Of a stretch of 64,000 bases of DNA, positions 46,901 through 54,344 are shown piece after piece (position 1 is the first letter of the stretch; each line of letters opens with the position of its first letter). The notes beneath the pieces were generated by a model that was not told where the DNA came from, ran no database searches, and was given only the letters and a program-made list of their open reading frames with translations. Origin of the DNA: Leptolyngbya sp. Cla-17 (GTDB lineage: Bacteria > Cyanobacteriota > Cyanobacteriia > Leptolyngbyales > Leptolyngbyaceae). The position numbers and the translations under genes are program-made. The stretch spans positions 2,382,161 to 2,446,160 of the forward strand of contig NZ_JAEVYN010000001.1 of assembly GCF_016807185.1 (NCBI RefSeq), read 5' to 3'.

Positions 46901-46967
46901 AGATCCTTTTTCTGGAACAGGAGTCACACCAGTAGAAGGCGGAGTCAACCGACCCTCAACTTTTTAA
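43917..46967 (+). CDS. DUF3769/OstA-domain outer-membrane protein (LptD-like)
   Basis: The 1016-residue protein has a long disordered N-terminal half rich in Pro, Ser and Lys (1-380), an OstA domain (about 395-500: VEVTADRLDYDERNQVFTAE, GNVAFTRGQQVLRGQRAELN), and a C-terminal beta-rich barrel (about 560-1010) with alternating aromatic strands such as ALEYSYRDRLFNGSLGF and TRNNRVDLGRFQAT. This fits the cyanobacterial DUF3769 family, proposed to act like LptD in placing lipopolysaccharide in the outer membrane. No signal peptide is obvious at the ATG, so the mature start may differ. lptA, lptB and lptF at 27-29.6 kb would supply the same pathway. Confidence 0.85.
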   Translation: MPYSVPPELPPLHSSPALETILCPKLSLSGPSIAISEGLSPAIRKTIPTGIAPPEMERSLKTAAPQSGSLMGIASSTISPLQGKLSPQTPESCWSSSGDVLRPLPSSVSVKSVAKPENIPPELSLLPVVSSRGTVKLNKQTVMVQSESKWSQNKVVSPTRMVVQPRSLPSSKLIPPFKPVVVAQKPSTQKIPAATKKNAPSAFDGRSNTKKAITPTKPSVPVGIVSRNAPAKISPPQTPSLSYSISGVSGKLPQTAEAAVMKKLDQAFVFDQLVEVYDAIGSLTARDLRRLAKRSPRQIIPLITAQTPDAPTPLQLPTDILIPPSSSPSGTPDALSLPSENPESLNSVPLVDPLPTDQVPISILRQIVSESATSPTASPTASPTVNPTVDPTVDPVEVTADRLDYDERNQVFTAEGKVIMRFRNGLVDADRVQVNLTNRIAVAEGNVAFTRGQQVLRGQRAELNFIQGIGNIQQAQGDIYIPTAGTDISVPAATDGVAETVLGRPVSDRITSQQPLQNPAGAGGVSISAGAGRDVNRIPGGLPKGGQLKRLRFEAERIDFTPDGWVATNIQITNDPFSPPELVLRAEKATLTRLSPLQDEVRLTRPRLVFDQKFSLPFLFSRTVLDRRQRDAAPFRFAYDAQDRGGLYLEGVFNVLQSPKLSFTLYPQIFIQRMFDNRQGGIGVVDPSSYGLRTRLDAELSPSTFLRGSAALTSFDPAEFENSLRASVRVRQILATPIGPHTLALEYSYRDRLFNGSLGFQTVQSSIGLLLISPNILLGQSGVVLNYQIGYQSINSDTDRPELLSVTRTNNRVDLGRFQATFGVGKTFTLWQGKPLPSTRDLGLRYSANPIVPYLNFNTSLRGVYSNYTSGDVQQNVFAVAGLAGQFGHFSRNFLDYTAFSVSYSQAIGTGESPFLFDRVVDTRVVSLSFIQQIYGPFRAGFTTAISLDTTDPISTDYFLEYSRRTYGVILRYNPVLEIGSITLRISDFNWTGTADPFSGTGVTPVEGGVNRPSTF
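45033..45101 (+). repeat. 12-bp tandem repeat in the DUF3769 linker
   Basis: Five units of the type GCTAGCCCAACC plus a partial sixth encode a Pro-Thr rich linker (SPTASPTASPTVNPTVDPT) just before the OstA domain. The first three copies are near-identical, the later ones diverged. Confidence 0.92.
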
Positions 46968-46980
46968 GTGAAACTTGTAC

Positions 46981-47019
46981 ATGGAAAAACGGGGTAGTTT
47001 TACAACTCGCTTTTTCCAT
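46981..47019. terminator. Possible terminator after the DUF3769 gene
   Basis: ATGGAAAAA and TTTTTCCAT form a 9-bp stem around a 21-nt loop; the right arm supplies a T-run. It begins 14 bp after the stop. The long loop makes it uncertain. Confidence 0.45.
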
Positions 47020-47061
47020 TAATGATTATTCTAAAGAAGCCTAGATTGGGCTGTGAAGATT

Positions 47062-47994
47062 ATGACCGCTTCAGTTGAACGCATTGAACAAGAGATTGCT
47101 CTACTCGAACAAGCATTAGCGACTCTAGCAGAGGCGTTTCAAAATGCCTATACAGCCTACTTATCAGCTTTAGGGCAAGCAGTGCGAAAACAGCATGTTT
47201 TGGCAGCATATCAAGTTTGCACTCAAGGCTATCCGCAGCAATTTTTGGCTTTGTCAGTGGGTCAGCGGCAGATTTTGCAGCAGGCGTTGAGCAATTTGGC
47301 AAAACAAGCTCAAGCAAATCTTTTGGAGCAACTGCACCCGTTTCAGCCGGAGGAACTGTTAAAACGACCAGAGCAGCCAGCGATTCCGCGAAGTATCTCC
47401 GTAGCAGAAGCCCACGACTCACAAGCCACTGAGCTAGAGGCATTGCCTGCCAATGCCGATGATTTAGCTTCTACCCAATCAACCGCTAAGCAATCTATCG
47501 AGCAGTCTAACCAAAAGGACATCACCCTAACTCCAGCGCTCCTAATTCAATGGCAAGTTGAGGTTGAACAAGGTATTGGAAGGGAGCTAGCAACTATTTC
47601 TCATCAAACCAATCGGCTACTTCAGCAATCTAATATTTTGCCCGGTCAATTGCCTGAGGCTCTGTTGCAACATGCTAGTAAAACAGAACTATTGGATGGA
47701 GTGCCACGATCGCCCAATCTGCTCAATGTATTGGTTGAAGCGGTTAGTGATGCAGAAACACCCCAGGATGATGATGAGAAGGCTCCAGAAATCTTACAAG
47801 TGCTGGCGATTCATCTACGATTGGTAGAAATCGAATTTGCGGATACACCAACGATGGCGACTCGGAGCAAAATTCGTGAATTGACTGCTCGATTGAAAAA
47901 ACTAGGGCAAGATTATCGCAAGAAGCAGCGAGAATACGCGATCGCCTCTGCGCAAGATGCGTGGCGCGCTAGCTGGTTTGAAGAGTCGCCTTAG
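47062..47994 (+). CDS. Coiled-coil protein of unknown function
   Basis: The 310-residue protein has two helical domains joined by an acidic, Gln/Ser-rich linker (about 105-160). The N-terminal part (ERIEQEIALLEQALATLAEA, QAVRKQHVLAAYQVCTQGYP) and the C-terminal part (RLVEIEFADTPTMATRSKIR, ELTARLKKLGQDYRKKQREY) are strongly helical with coiled-coil periodicity. There is no signal or membrane segment. I recall similar proteins as cyanobacterial hypotheticals downstream of the DUF3769 gene, but no function. An ATG at 47062 is used; a GTG three codons earlier is possible and no ribosome binding site decides. Confidence 0.72.
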   Translation: MTASVERIEQEIALLEQALATLAEAFQNAYTAYLSALGQAVRKQHVLAAYQVCTQGYPQQFLALSVGQRQILQQALSNLAKQAQANLLEQLHPFQPEELLKRPEQPAIPRSISVAEAHDSQATELEALPANADDLASTQSTAKQSIEQSNQKDITLTPALLIQWQVEVEQGIGRELATISHQTNRLLQQSNILPGQLPEALLQHASKTELLDGVPRSPNLLNVLVEAVSDAETPQDDDEKAPEILQVLAIHLRLVEIEFADTPTMATRSKIRELTARLKKLGQDYRKKQREYAIASAQDAWRASWFEESP

Positions 47995-48066
47995 CAACCT
48001 GTGCTATCAAAAAACTTTTCGACGAGTTAAGAACTTTCAAAAATCAACATTCCAATCATTGTCGTA

Positions 48067-48121
48067 GGAGCAGGTTTGTAGCTCGTTTACTGGCAAACCA
48101 TGAATCAACTTGACCTGCTCC
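48067..48121. terminator. Compound hairpin between convergent genes
   Basis: GGAGCAGGT (48067-48075) pairs with ACCTGCTCC (48113-48121), and GTTT/AAAC (48085-48098) can form an inner stem. CTTTTTT follows 9 bases later on the plus strand. It separates the coiled-coil gene from convergent dxs and may be a terminator. Confidence 0.5.
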
Positions 48122-48148
48122 AACAACAGTCTTTTTTCCTGAAACTTT

Positions 48149-50056
48149 CTAAACGCTAACGGCTGCTAGCTGTTTGCTAAACAGCTTTAAGATTCGGTCT
48201 GCCATTTGAGGTGGCGTTAATCCTAACTCTGCCTTAGATTGATCGGGTGAAGCATGATCCACCAGTTTATCGGGAACGCCAATCCGGGTTAGCCGCACGG
48301 TGATATCGGCATCCAGCAACGCTTCAGCGATCGCCGAGCCAAAACCGCCGGGGAGGCAGCCCTCTTCCAGCGTCACCACTCGTCCAATCTGCTGTGCCAA
48401 CGGCAGAATTAGTTCCGTATCCAAGGGCTTCGCAAACCGGGCATTGATCACCGTTGCTTCAATGCTATGCTCACTCAAAATTTCTGCCACCTGCATGGAT
48501 GGATAAACCATGGAGCCATAGGCAACCAGCAGCACGTCGTCCCCCTGGCGCAAAATTTCGCCTTTACCAATGGGTAACGGTTCCCAGCCTTCTTCCATCA
48601 GCGGCACTCCATAGCCATTGCCTCTGGGATACCGCATGGCGATCGGGCTATCTAAGTGATTAATACCCGTCACCAGCATCCGTTGGAGTTCAGCCTCGTC
48701 TTTGGGAGCCATCATCACCATATTTGGAATGCAGCGCATGTAAGCAATGTCATACATGCCTTGATGGGTTGGTCCATCTGCTCCTACAATGCCAGCTCTA
48801 TCTAAACAGAAGAAAACTGGCAGATTTTGAATGCAGACATCATGAACAATTTGGTCAAAGGCTCTTTGTAAAAACGTGGAGTAAATCGCAGCAACCGGAC
48901 GCATTCCTTCGCAGGCAAGTCCAGCCGCCAGGGTGATGGCGTGCTGCTCCGCAATTCCTACATCGATAAACTGCTCAGGCAAATGCTTTTGCAAAATATC
49001 CAGCCTAGTTCCAGTAGACATCGCAGCCGTGATGCCAACCACTTTGGGATTGCTCTCAGCAATTTTGGTGAGCGTTTCACCAAACACTTTGGAGTACCCA
49101 GGAGGCTTGGGTTTACTAGAGGGAATTCCTTTGCCCGTCGCTAGATTGAATGGGCTTTGAGCGTGGTAACCGACTTGATCTTTTTCGGCAACTTCATAGC
49201 CTTTGCCCTTAGTGGTGGCAACATGCACCAAAACAGGACCAATGTGCTTGTGTGCTTGCTGAAAGGTCGCAATCAATTCTTCCAAGTTGTGCCCATCAAT
49301 TGGACCCATATAGGTAAAGCCGAGTTCTTCAAACACGGCTCCTACCTTGGGCACCGCTAACCGCTTCATTCCTTCCTTAATGCGGGCTAAGTCAGGTGAA
49401 ATGGTGTCTCCAACAAACGGCAAATGCTTAATCTGTTCTTCCAAATTTTCGGCAAGGAATTGAACAGGTGGACTCAACCGCATTTTGTTGAGGTAGCGGG
49501 GAATGGCTCCAACGTTGGGTGAAATGGACATTTCGTTATCGTTGAGGACCACAAGCAAGTTGGTTTTGGGCAAATGTCCGGCATGGTTGATGGCTTCGAG
49601 TGCCATACCGCCAGTCAATGCTCCGTCGCCAATCACCGCAGCCACTTTGTAGTTATCGCCTTGAAGATCACGGGCGATCGCCATACCGAGGGCTGCGGAA
49701 ATGCTGGTGGAAGCATGACCCGCACCAAAATGATCAAATTTGCTTTCACAGCGCTTCAAATATCCAGCAATGCCATCTTTTTGGCGTAGCGTGTTAAAGC
49801 GGGCGTAGCGTCCAGTCAACATTTTATGGGGATAGGCTTGATGCCCCACATCCCAAATCACTTTGTCGCGATCGAGATCCAAAGTTTGATACAGAGCAAC
49901 CGTCAGTTCTACCACACCTAAACCAGGACCCAGGTGCCCACCAATTGCTGCAACGGTTTCCAGATGCTTCTCGCGAATCTGGCGGGCAATTTGCTGAAGT
50001 TGATACACAGACAAACCGTGTAACTGGTTAGGGTGGGTCAGCTCACTCAAATGCAT
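48149..50056 (-). CDS. dxs: 1-deoxy-D-xylulose-5-phosphate synthase
   Basis: The 635-residue thiamine-diphosphate enzyme condenses pyruvate and glyceraldehyde 3-phosphate, the first step of the MEP isoprenoid pathway that feeds carotenoids, phytol, quinones and hopanoids. Motifs include GHLGPGLGVVELTVALY, the TPP-binding GDGALTGGMALEAINHAG with NDNEMSIS, the pyrimidine domain DRAGIVGADGPTHQGMYD, and a normal transketolase C-domain (EEGCLPGGFGSAIAE). The length is typical. The ATG at 50056 begins MHLSELTHPNQLHGLS. The gene is 40 kb from the hopanoid locus, in its own transcription unit. Confidence 0.98.
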   Translation of the reverse strand: MHLSELTHPNQLHGLSVYQLQQIARQIREKHLETVAAIGGHLGPGLGVVELTVALYQTLDLDRDKVIWDVGHQAYPHKMLTGRYARFNTLRQKDGIAGYLKRCESKFDHFGAGHASTSISAALGMAIARDLQGDNYKVAAVIGDGALTGGMALEAINHAGHLPKTNLLVVLNDNEMSISPNVGAIPRYLNKMRLSPPVQFLAENLEEQIKHLPFVGDTISPDLARIKEGMKRLAVPKVGAVFEELGFTYMGPIDGHNLEELIATFQQAHKHIGPVLVHVATTKGKGYEVAEKDQVGYHAQSPFNLATGKGIPSSKPKPPGYSKVFGETLTKIAESNPKVVGITAAMSTGTRLDILQKHLPEQFIDVGIAEQHAITLAAGLACEGMRPVAAIYSTFLQRAFDQIVHDVCIQNLPVFFCLDRAGIVGADGPTHQGMYDIAYMRCIPNMVMMAPKDEAELQRMLVTGINHLDSPIAMRYPRGNGYGVPLMEEGWEPLPIGKGEILRQGDDVLLVAYGSMVYPSMQVAEILSEHSIEATVINARFAKPLDTELILPLAQQIGRVVTLEEGCLPGGFGSAIAEALLDADITVRLTRIGVPDKLVDHASPDQSKAELGLTPPQMADRILKLFSKQLAAVSV

Positions 50057-50395
50057 ACGGGCTATCCTCTTGGCAGATCAGTGAATTTATCATCTACCTT
50101 TATCACTGTAGTAGATCAACAGACATGAAATTAAAGACTTAGGGGCGTTTTGGTATCAGTTATGCAGCAAAAATTAGAATTTCTTCATGTAATCAGAGGA
50201 AAAAACGCGATCAACTGTGGCCTTTTTTGGAACTGCTGCATTTTCTGGAACTGCTTGAATATGAGACAATGAACGCAATTTTGGATCGTCTGCTCGTTGC
50301 TTTTGTCTGAATTACGGTTATTCTAGTTTCACGCTTTCAACTCAACCCGTCTGTCTTGATTTGCCCTTGGATATGTTGTTAATGCTGCAAAAGGT
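50057..50395. other. Divergent promoter region between dxs and a secreted-protein gene
   Basis: The 339 bp should carry both promoters. A short direct repeat of GGAACTGCT(G/T) occurs twice near 50228-50256. No RNA gene or frame was recognised. Confidence 0.5.
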
Positions 50396-51097
50396 ATGAA
50401 ATTACTCCGGATCTGCCCATTTAGCTTGTCTGAACTCTCTCATTTGTGGGCAACTTGTTTATCTAAAACCTTGACACGCATGGTGATGCTCTCTGGGTTG
50501 GTCGCGATCGCGGCTCCCATTCCACCGGCGATTGCGGCTCGTAAGGATTCCGAACTAGATTACCGGAACTGTGCTGCTTCTTTAATTAACCTCAAGATTT
50601 CCCCAGAGCTAGCAGTTTCTGCGTGTTCACGGGCGCAATATCCACAGAATTTGTCCACCTGTGTCATTGACATCAGCAGAGTTACCCCAAAAGTTACCGC
50701 ATACGAGCCGACTGATGCACTTGATGCGTGTCGCCAAGTTCGCCGCCCAGAAGATATGGCATTCTGTGTGACAGGTATTCGTCGTTATTTAACAGATTCT
50801 GTTGCAGGAGAGGTATTGGATAGCTGCCGCCGCAGTCTGCAACCTGTGCAATATGCGAATTGCGTTGTTGGCATTAGTCGTGGCACAACGGGATTGTCAT
50901 CTCCAGTAGCGCTTAGTTCTTGCATTGGGACCCAAGCATTTCCGCGAGAAGTCGATCCAACTTTCATTCCCTACGTAGAATCGCCGCTGCAAATCCCACA
51001 GGATTTTTCTCCTCAGCCAAGCACCGCGCCTCCTTTCGCACAGCCCGTCCCGTCTCCTCAAACTCCAGAGCCAGCGCCTGTTCGTGGGCTTTTTTAA
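50396..51097 (+). CDS. Secreted Cys-repeat protein of unknown function
   Basis: The 233-residue protein has a hydrophobic N-terminal segment (RMVMLSGLVAIAAPIPPAIA, ending about residue 47), probably a signal peptide. Eight Cys residues (59, 77, 89, 112, 124, 144, 156, 176) lie in repeats of about 32-35 residues with the pattern C-x5-P-x5-C-V-x2-I, seen as pairs 77/89, 112/124 and 144/156. Disulfide pairing within each repeat is plausible. The tail (from about 195) is Pro-rich. I do not recognise the family. A strong hairpin terminator follows 54 bp downstream. Confidence 0.72.
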   Translation: MKLLRICPFSLSELSHLWATCLSKTLTRMVMLSGLVAIAAPIPPAIAARKDSELDYRNCAASLINLKISPELAVSACSRAQYPQNLSTCVIDISRVTPKVTAYEPTDALDACRQVRRPEDMAFCVTGIRRYLTDSVAGEVLDSCRRSLQPVQYANCVVGISRGTTGLSSPVALSSCIGTQAFPREVDPTFIPYVESPLQIPQDFSPQPSTAPPFAQPVPSPQTPEPAPVRGLF

Positions 51098-51150
51098 GGA
51101 ACTTGGAAACGTTCTTTTGTAAATACCAAATTTTCAGAGGTTAGGAGTCC

Positions 51151-51191
51151 AAAAGCCAGAAGCGTTGTCCATGCAATGACTTCTGGCTTTT
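51151..51191 (+). terminator. Hairpin terminator after the Cys-repeat gene
   Basis: AAAAGCCAGAAG (51151-51162) pairs exactly with CTTCTGGCTTTT (51180-51191), a 12-bp stem with a 17-nt loop, followed by GATTTTGG. The A/T ends of the stem act as the U-tract. Confidence 0.8.
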
Positions 51192-51242
51192 GATTTTGGT
51201 GCAACGTTGAGCAAGATTCCAACGCGTAAGTAGAATAGCTGG

Positions 51243-52244
51243 ATGAAAGTTTTAGTGACGGGTACGGCTGGTTTTATTGGGTTCCATCTGGCGCAGCGGC
51301 TATTGCAAGATGGGATGCAGGTGTATGGTGTTGATAATTTGAATGAGTATTATGCGGTCAGTTTAAAGCGCGATCGCCTTGCCCTATTGCAACCCTACTC
51401 TGGCTTTACGTTTCAAGCGCTAGATTTGAGCGATCGCGATGGAGTTGCAGCGCTCTTCCAACAGCAGCCCTTTGATTGTGTGGTAAATCTGGCAGCACAG
51501 GCTGGAATCCGCTACTCCTTGCAAAACCCGTGGACGTATATAGATAGCAATGTATCAGGCTTTGTGAATGTGCTGGAAGGGTGCCGCCAGCAATCAATTA
51601 AGCACCTGGTTTTTGCTTCATCTAGTTCAGTGTATGGTGCCAACACAAAAGTGCCCTTTGCGGAAAGCGATCGCACCGATCATCCCGTGTCTCTCTATGC
51701 CGCTACCAAAAAAGCGAACGAATTGATTGCCCATACCTACAGCCATCTATATGCCTTGCCCATGACGGGACTGCGGTTTTTTACGGTTTATGGTCCTTGG
51801 GGCCGACCCGATATGGCGTATTTCAAATTTACTCGCGCCATTCTTGCCGGAGAGGCGATAGATGTGTATAACTTTGGCAAAATGCAGCGCGACTTCACTT
51901 ATATCGACGACATCATTGAAGGCGTAGTGCGAGTGATGCGGCACCCGCCTCAGGGAGTAAATTCTCGCGTAGATCTAGCAGAACAGCCGAATAGTAATGC
52001 GCCTTACCGAGTTTATAACATCGGCAACAATCATCCGATTGAACTGATGACGCTGATCCAAACATTGGAGAAAGCGATCGGCAAAGAAGCAACTCTAAAC
52101 TTGTTACCAATGCAGCCAGGAGAAGTGTTGACCACTTATGCCGATGTCCAGGCTTTGTCAACAGATTTGGGATTTGCGCCTAACACAGCGATTGAGGAAG
52201 GAATTAAACGGTTTGTCGATTGGTATCAAAGCTATTACCACTAG
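51243..52244 (+). CDS. NAD-dependent nucleotide-sugar epimerase (UDP-glucuronate 4-epimerase-like)
   Basis: The 333-residue short-chain dehydrogenase/reductase-extended enzyme has GTAGFIG (7-13) for NAD binding, VNLAAQAGIRYS, SSSSVYGANTKVPF with the catalytic Ser, and YAATKKANE with the catalytic Tyr-Lys. RFFTVYGPWGRPDMA is characteristic of UDP-glucuronate 4-epimerases. It would supply UDP-galacturonate for surface polysaccharide. It starts with ATG at 51243 and is convergent with the NADH dehydrogenase gene. Confidence 0.9.
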   Translation: MKVLVTGTAGFIGFHLAQRLLQDGMQVYGVDNLNEYYAVSLKRDRLALLQPYSGFTFQALDLSDRDGVAALFQQQPFDCVVNLAAQAGIRYSLQNPWTYIDSNVSGFVNVLEGCRQQSIKHLVFASSSSVYGANTKVPFAESDRTDHPVSLYAATKKANELIAHTYSHLYALPMTGLRFFTVYGPWGRPDMAYFKFTRAILAGEAIDVYNFGKMQRDFTYIDDIIEGVVRVMRHPPQGVNSRVDLAEQPNSNAPYRVYNIGNNHPIELMTLIQTLEKAIGKEATLNLLPMQPGEVLTTYADVQALSTDLGFAPNTAIEEGIKRFVDWYQSYYH

Positions 52245-52278
52245 AAAGGCAATAGCTTGCGCTGACTTGTCAGTTCAT

Positions 52279-53637
52279 CTAAACCTCAACGGGAGCTTTG
52301 CGTTCCAGAGGCGATCGCCCGTCATCCTTACTGGAAGCTTCCACAGGAATAGGGAGGTTTTCACCCGTAATCAGCCGAGCGCCACGATTGCGAGTGAAGT
52401 AGCTCCAGCCCCACTGAATCATCACCACTAGCTTGTTATCAAATTCAATCAGATAGTAAATATGGGCAAAGATCCAAACGAACCAGGCAAGAAAGCCAGA
52501 TAGCTTGACGAAGCCTAAATCGGCAACGGCTTCGTTTTGACCAATCACTGCCAGGTTACCCACCTCTTCATAGTGGAAAGGAGGTAGCGTGTTGCCACGT
52601 AATCGTTCGGTGATTAGCTTAGCAATATATTTTCCTTCTTGAACGGCAACCGGAGCTACGCCGGGAAGTGGTTTTTCGCCCTGGTGAAGAAAGTTTGCCA
52701 GGTCGCCAATCACGAAAATATTGGGATGCCCCGCAATGCTGAGGTCGGGTTCCACAATCACTCTGCCCACGCGATCAAGGCTAGCTCCAGTGCAGTCTGC
52801 CAAAGTCTGCCCCATCCCAGAGGCTTTGATGCCGGCTGCCCAAAGAATAGTGCACGCAGGAATGTGCTCTACGTGATCGCCCTGTTTGGCTGTGACGGTG
52901 TTGTCTTCAATATTCGTCACCATGGTTTTGGTGCGAACGGTGACTCCCAACTTAGTTAGGGCGATCGCGGCTTTTTCGGATAGATCAGGTGGATAGGGCG
53001 GCAGCAGGCGATCCATTCCTTCTAGTAAGAGGATTTTGGCTTCGGTGGTGTCGATGCTGCGAAAGTCTTTTTTCAGGGTTTTAAAGGCAAGATCCGCAAT
53101 GGCACCTGCTAACTCTACTCCTGTCGGTCCACCCCCCACAATTACAAAGGTCAACCATGCCTGCCGTTTCTCTGGATCAAGTTCTTTTTCTGCCGCTTCA
53201 AACGCAACAAAAATCCGACGGCGCATCTCCAGTGCATCTTCAACCGTCTTCAGTCCGGGCGCGGTGGCTTTCCACTGGTCATTACCAAAGTAGTGGTGAC
53301 TGACTCCCGTTGCCACAATCAGCGAATCGTATGCAATGTCCTGTTCCTGCATTTTGACAATTTGCTGCTGCGGATCGATATCGATCACTTCATCCATCAA
53401 AACACTGGTGTTTCTGCATTTGCTCAAAATGCCGCGCAAAGGCGAAGAAATATCAGCCGGTGACAAGCTGCCAGTAGCAACTTGATAGAGCAGTGGCTGA
53501 AATAGGTGAAAATTACGTCGATCAATGAGGGTGACCTGAACGGGCGATCGCCGCAGGGATTTTGCTGCATATAACCCTCCAAAGCCTCCTCCCACAATCA
53601 CAACCCGATGAAGAGAGGTTTCAGCAACTTGTGTCAT
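52279..53637 (-). CDS. Type II NADH dehydrogenase (NDH-2 family FAD oxidoreductase)
   Basis: The 452-residue flavoprotein has two Rossmann motifs: FAD-binding GGGFGGLYAAKSL near the N-terminus and NAD(P)H-binding GGGPTGVELAGAIADL in the middle, plus the FAD-contacting FVIGDLANFLHQGEKPLPG. The C-terminal hydrophobic stretch (FLAWFVWIFAHIYYLIEF) is the membrane-contact region of NDH-2 enzymes, which pass electrons from NAD(P)H to quinone without pumping protons. In cyanobacteria these proteins (Ndb) may mainly sense or balance redox. Which paralogue this is cannot be settled. Confidence 0.93.
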   Translation of the reverse strand: MTQVAETSLHRVVIVGGGFGGLYAAKSLRRSPVQVTLIDRRNFHLFQPLLYQVATGSLSPADISSPLRGILSKCRNTSVLMDEVIDIDPQQQIVKMQEQDIAYDSLIVATGVSHHYFGNDQWKATAPGLKTVEDALEMRRRIFVAFEAAEKELDPEKRQAWLTFVIVGGGPTGVELAGAIADLAFKTLKKDFRSIDTTEAKILLLEGMDRLLPPYPPDLSEKAAIALTKLGVTVRTKTMVTNIEDNTVTAKQGDHVEHIPACTILWAAGIKASGMGQTLADCTGASLDRVGRVIVEPDLSIAGHPNIFVIGDLANFLHQGEKPLPGVAPVAVQEGKYIAKLITERLRGNTLPPFHYEEVGNLAVIGQNEAVADLGFVKLSGFLAWFVWIFAHIYYLIEFDNKLVVMIQWGWSYFTRNRGARLITGENLPIPVEASSKDDGRSPLERKAPVEV

Positions 53638-53750
53638 CGGTGTAACATCCTTACTTTGAACAAGTGGCTAAGATTTTTTGGCAGATGACTAAACAAAACT
53701 TTATAAGAATACAGCATAACCGACTAATTTTTTAAGCTGGGTAGCATTGG

Positions 53751-54332
53751 CTACGGAGAGTGGACTTTTTTAGAGAGTGGAAATGTCTTATGAATGTGCC
53801 ATTGCTCATCGTGGATTAGCAAACTGAGGGAAGATGCCAGAAATTTAATTTGAAGCGATCGCTCTTGAAATGACTGCCATGCCGCGTTGAAATTTGGCGG
53901 GGTCAAATCTTGAGAAGCAACAGTCATATGGGGCGTGAAACTTCGCCGTTTAGAGGCTTCATGCACAATTTCTAAGGTTGCTTCTAGATCAGCCATCAAA
54001 CTTGTTTGCAGATTGAGCAGCGCAGCAGGTTTGACTACATCAACGTAAATTACCCTGGGAGGAAACGCTGCAAATCCATTTAGCTCCACCTCAAAAGGCG
54101 TTTGCTGCATGGAAAATTTGGCTAATTGCTCTTCTACTTTGGGTAATTCTTGCGGCATCCAGGCAAAGGGCGGCTGTAGCGTAATATGAGGTGGCGATTT
54201 TTGGGCGGCTTGGCTGGCATACTCTTCAGCAAACTGACGCTTTATATCGTCGACGATCGCTTGGATCTCTGGGGGCGGCACAAGAGCAACAAAAAAGCGT
54301 TGCGGCTTAGGTTCCAAATCTATCCTCTTCAC
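53751..54332 (-). CDS. 2H phosphoesterase (2'-5' RNA ligase/cyclic phosphodiesterase family)
   Basis: The 193-residue protein has the two HxTx motifs of 2H phosphoesterases: PPHITLQPPF near residue 45 and FTPHMTVAS near residue 140. The start FFVALVPPPEIQ is also typical. Such enzymes open RNA 2',3'-cyclic phosphates or related substrates; the substrate here is unknown. The gene stop is 13 bp downstream of the ftn2-like gene's stop-side neighbour in the same direction, suggesting co-transcription with ftn2/zipN. Confidence 0.88.
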   Translation of the reverse strand: MKRIDLEPKPQRFFVALVPPPEIQAIVDDIKRQFAEEYASQAAQKSPPHITLQPPFAWMPQELPKVEEQLAKFSMQQTPFEVELNGFAAFPPRVIYVDVVKPAALLNLQTSLMADLEATLEIVHEASKRRSFTPHMTVASQDLTPPNFNAAWQSFQERSLQIKFLASSLSLLIHDEQWHIHKTFPLSKKVHSP

Positions 54333-54344
54333 TAAAAGATAAAT

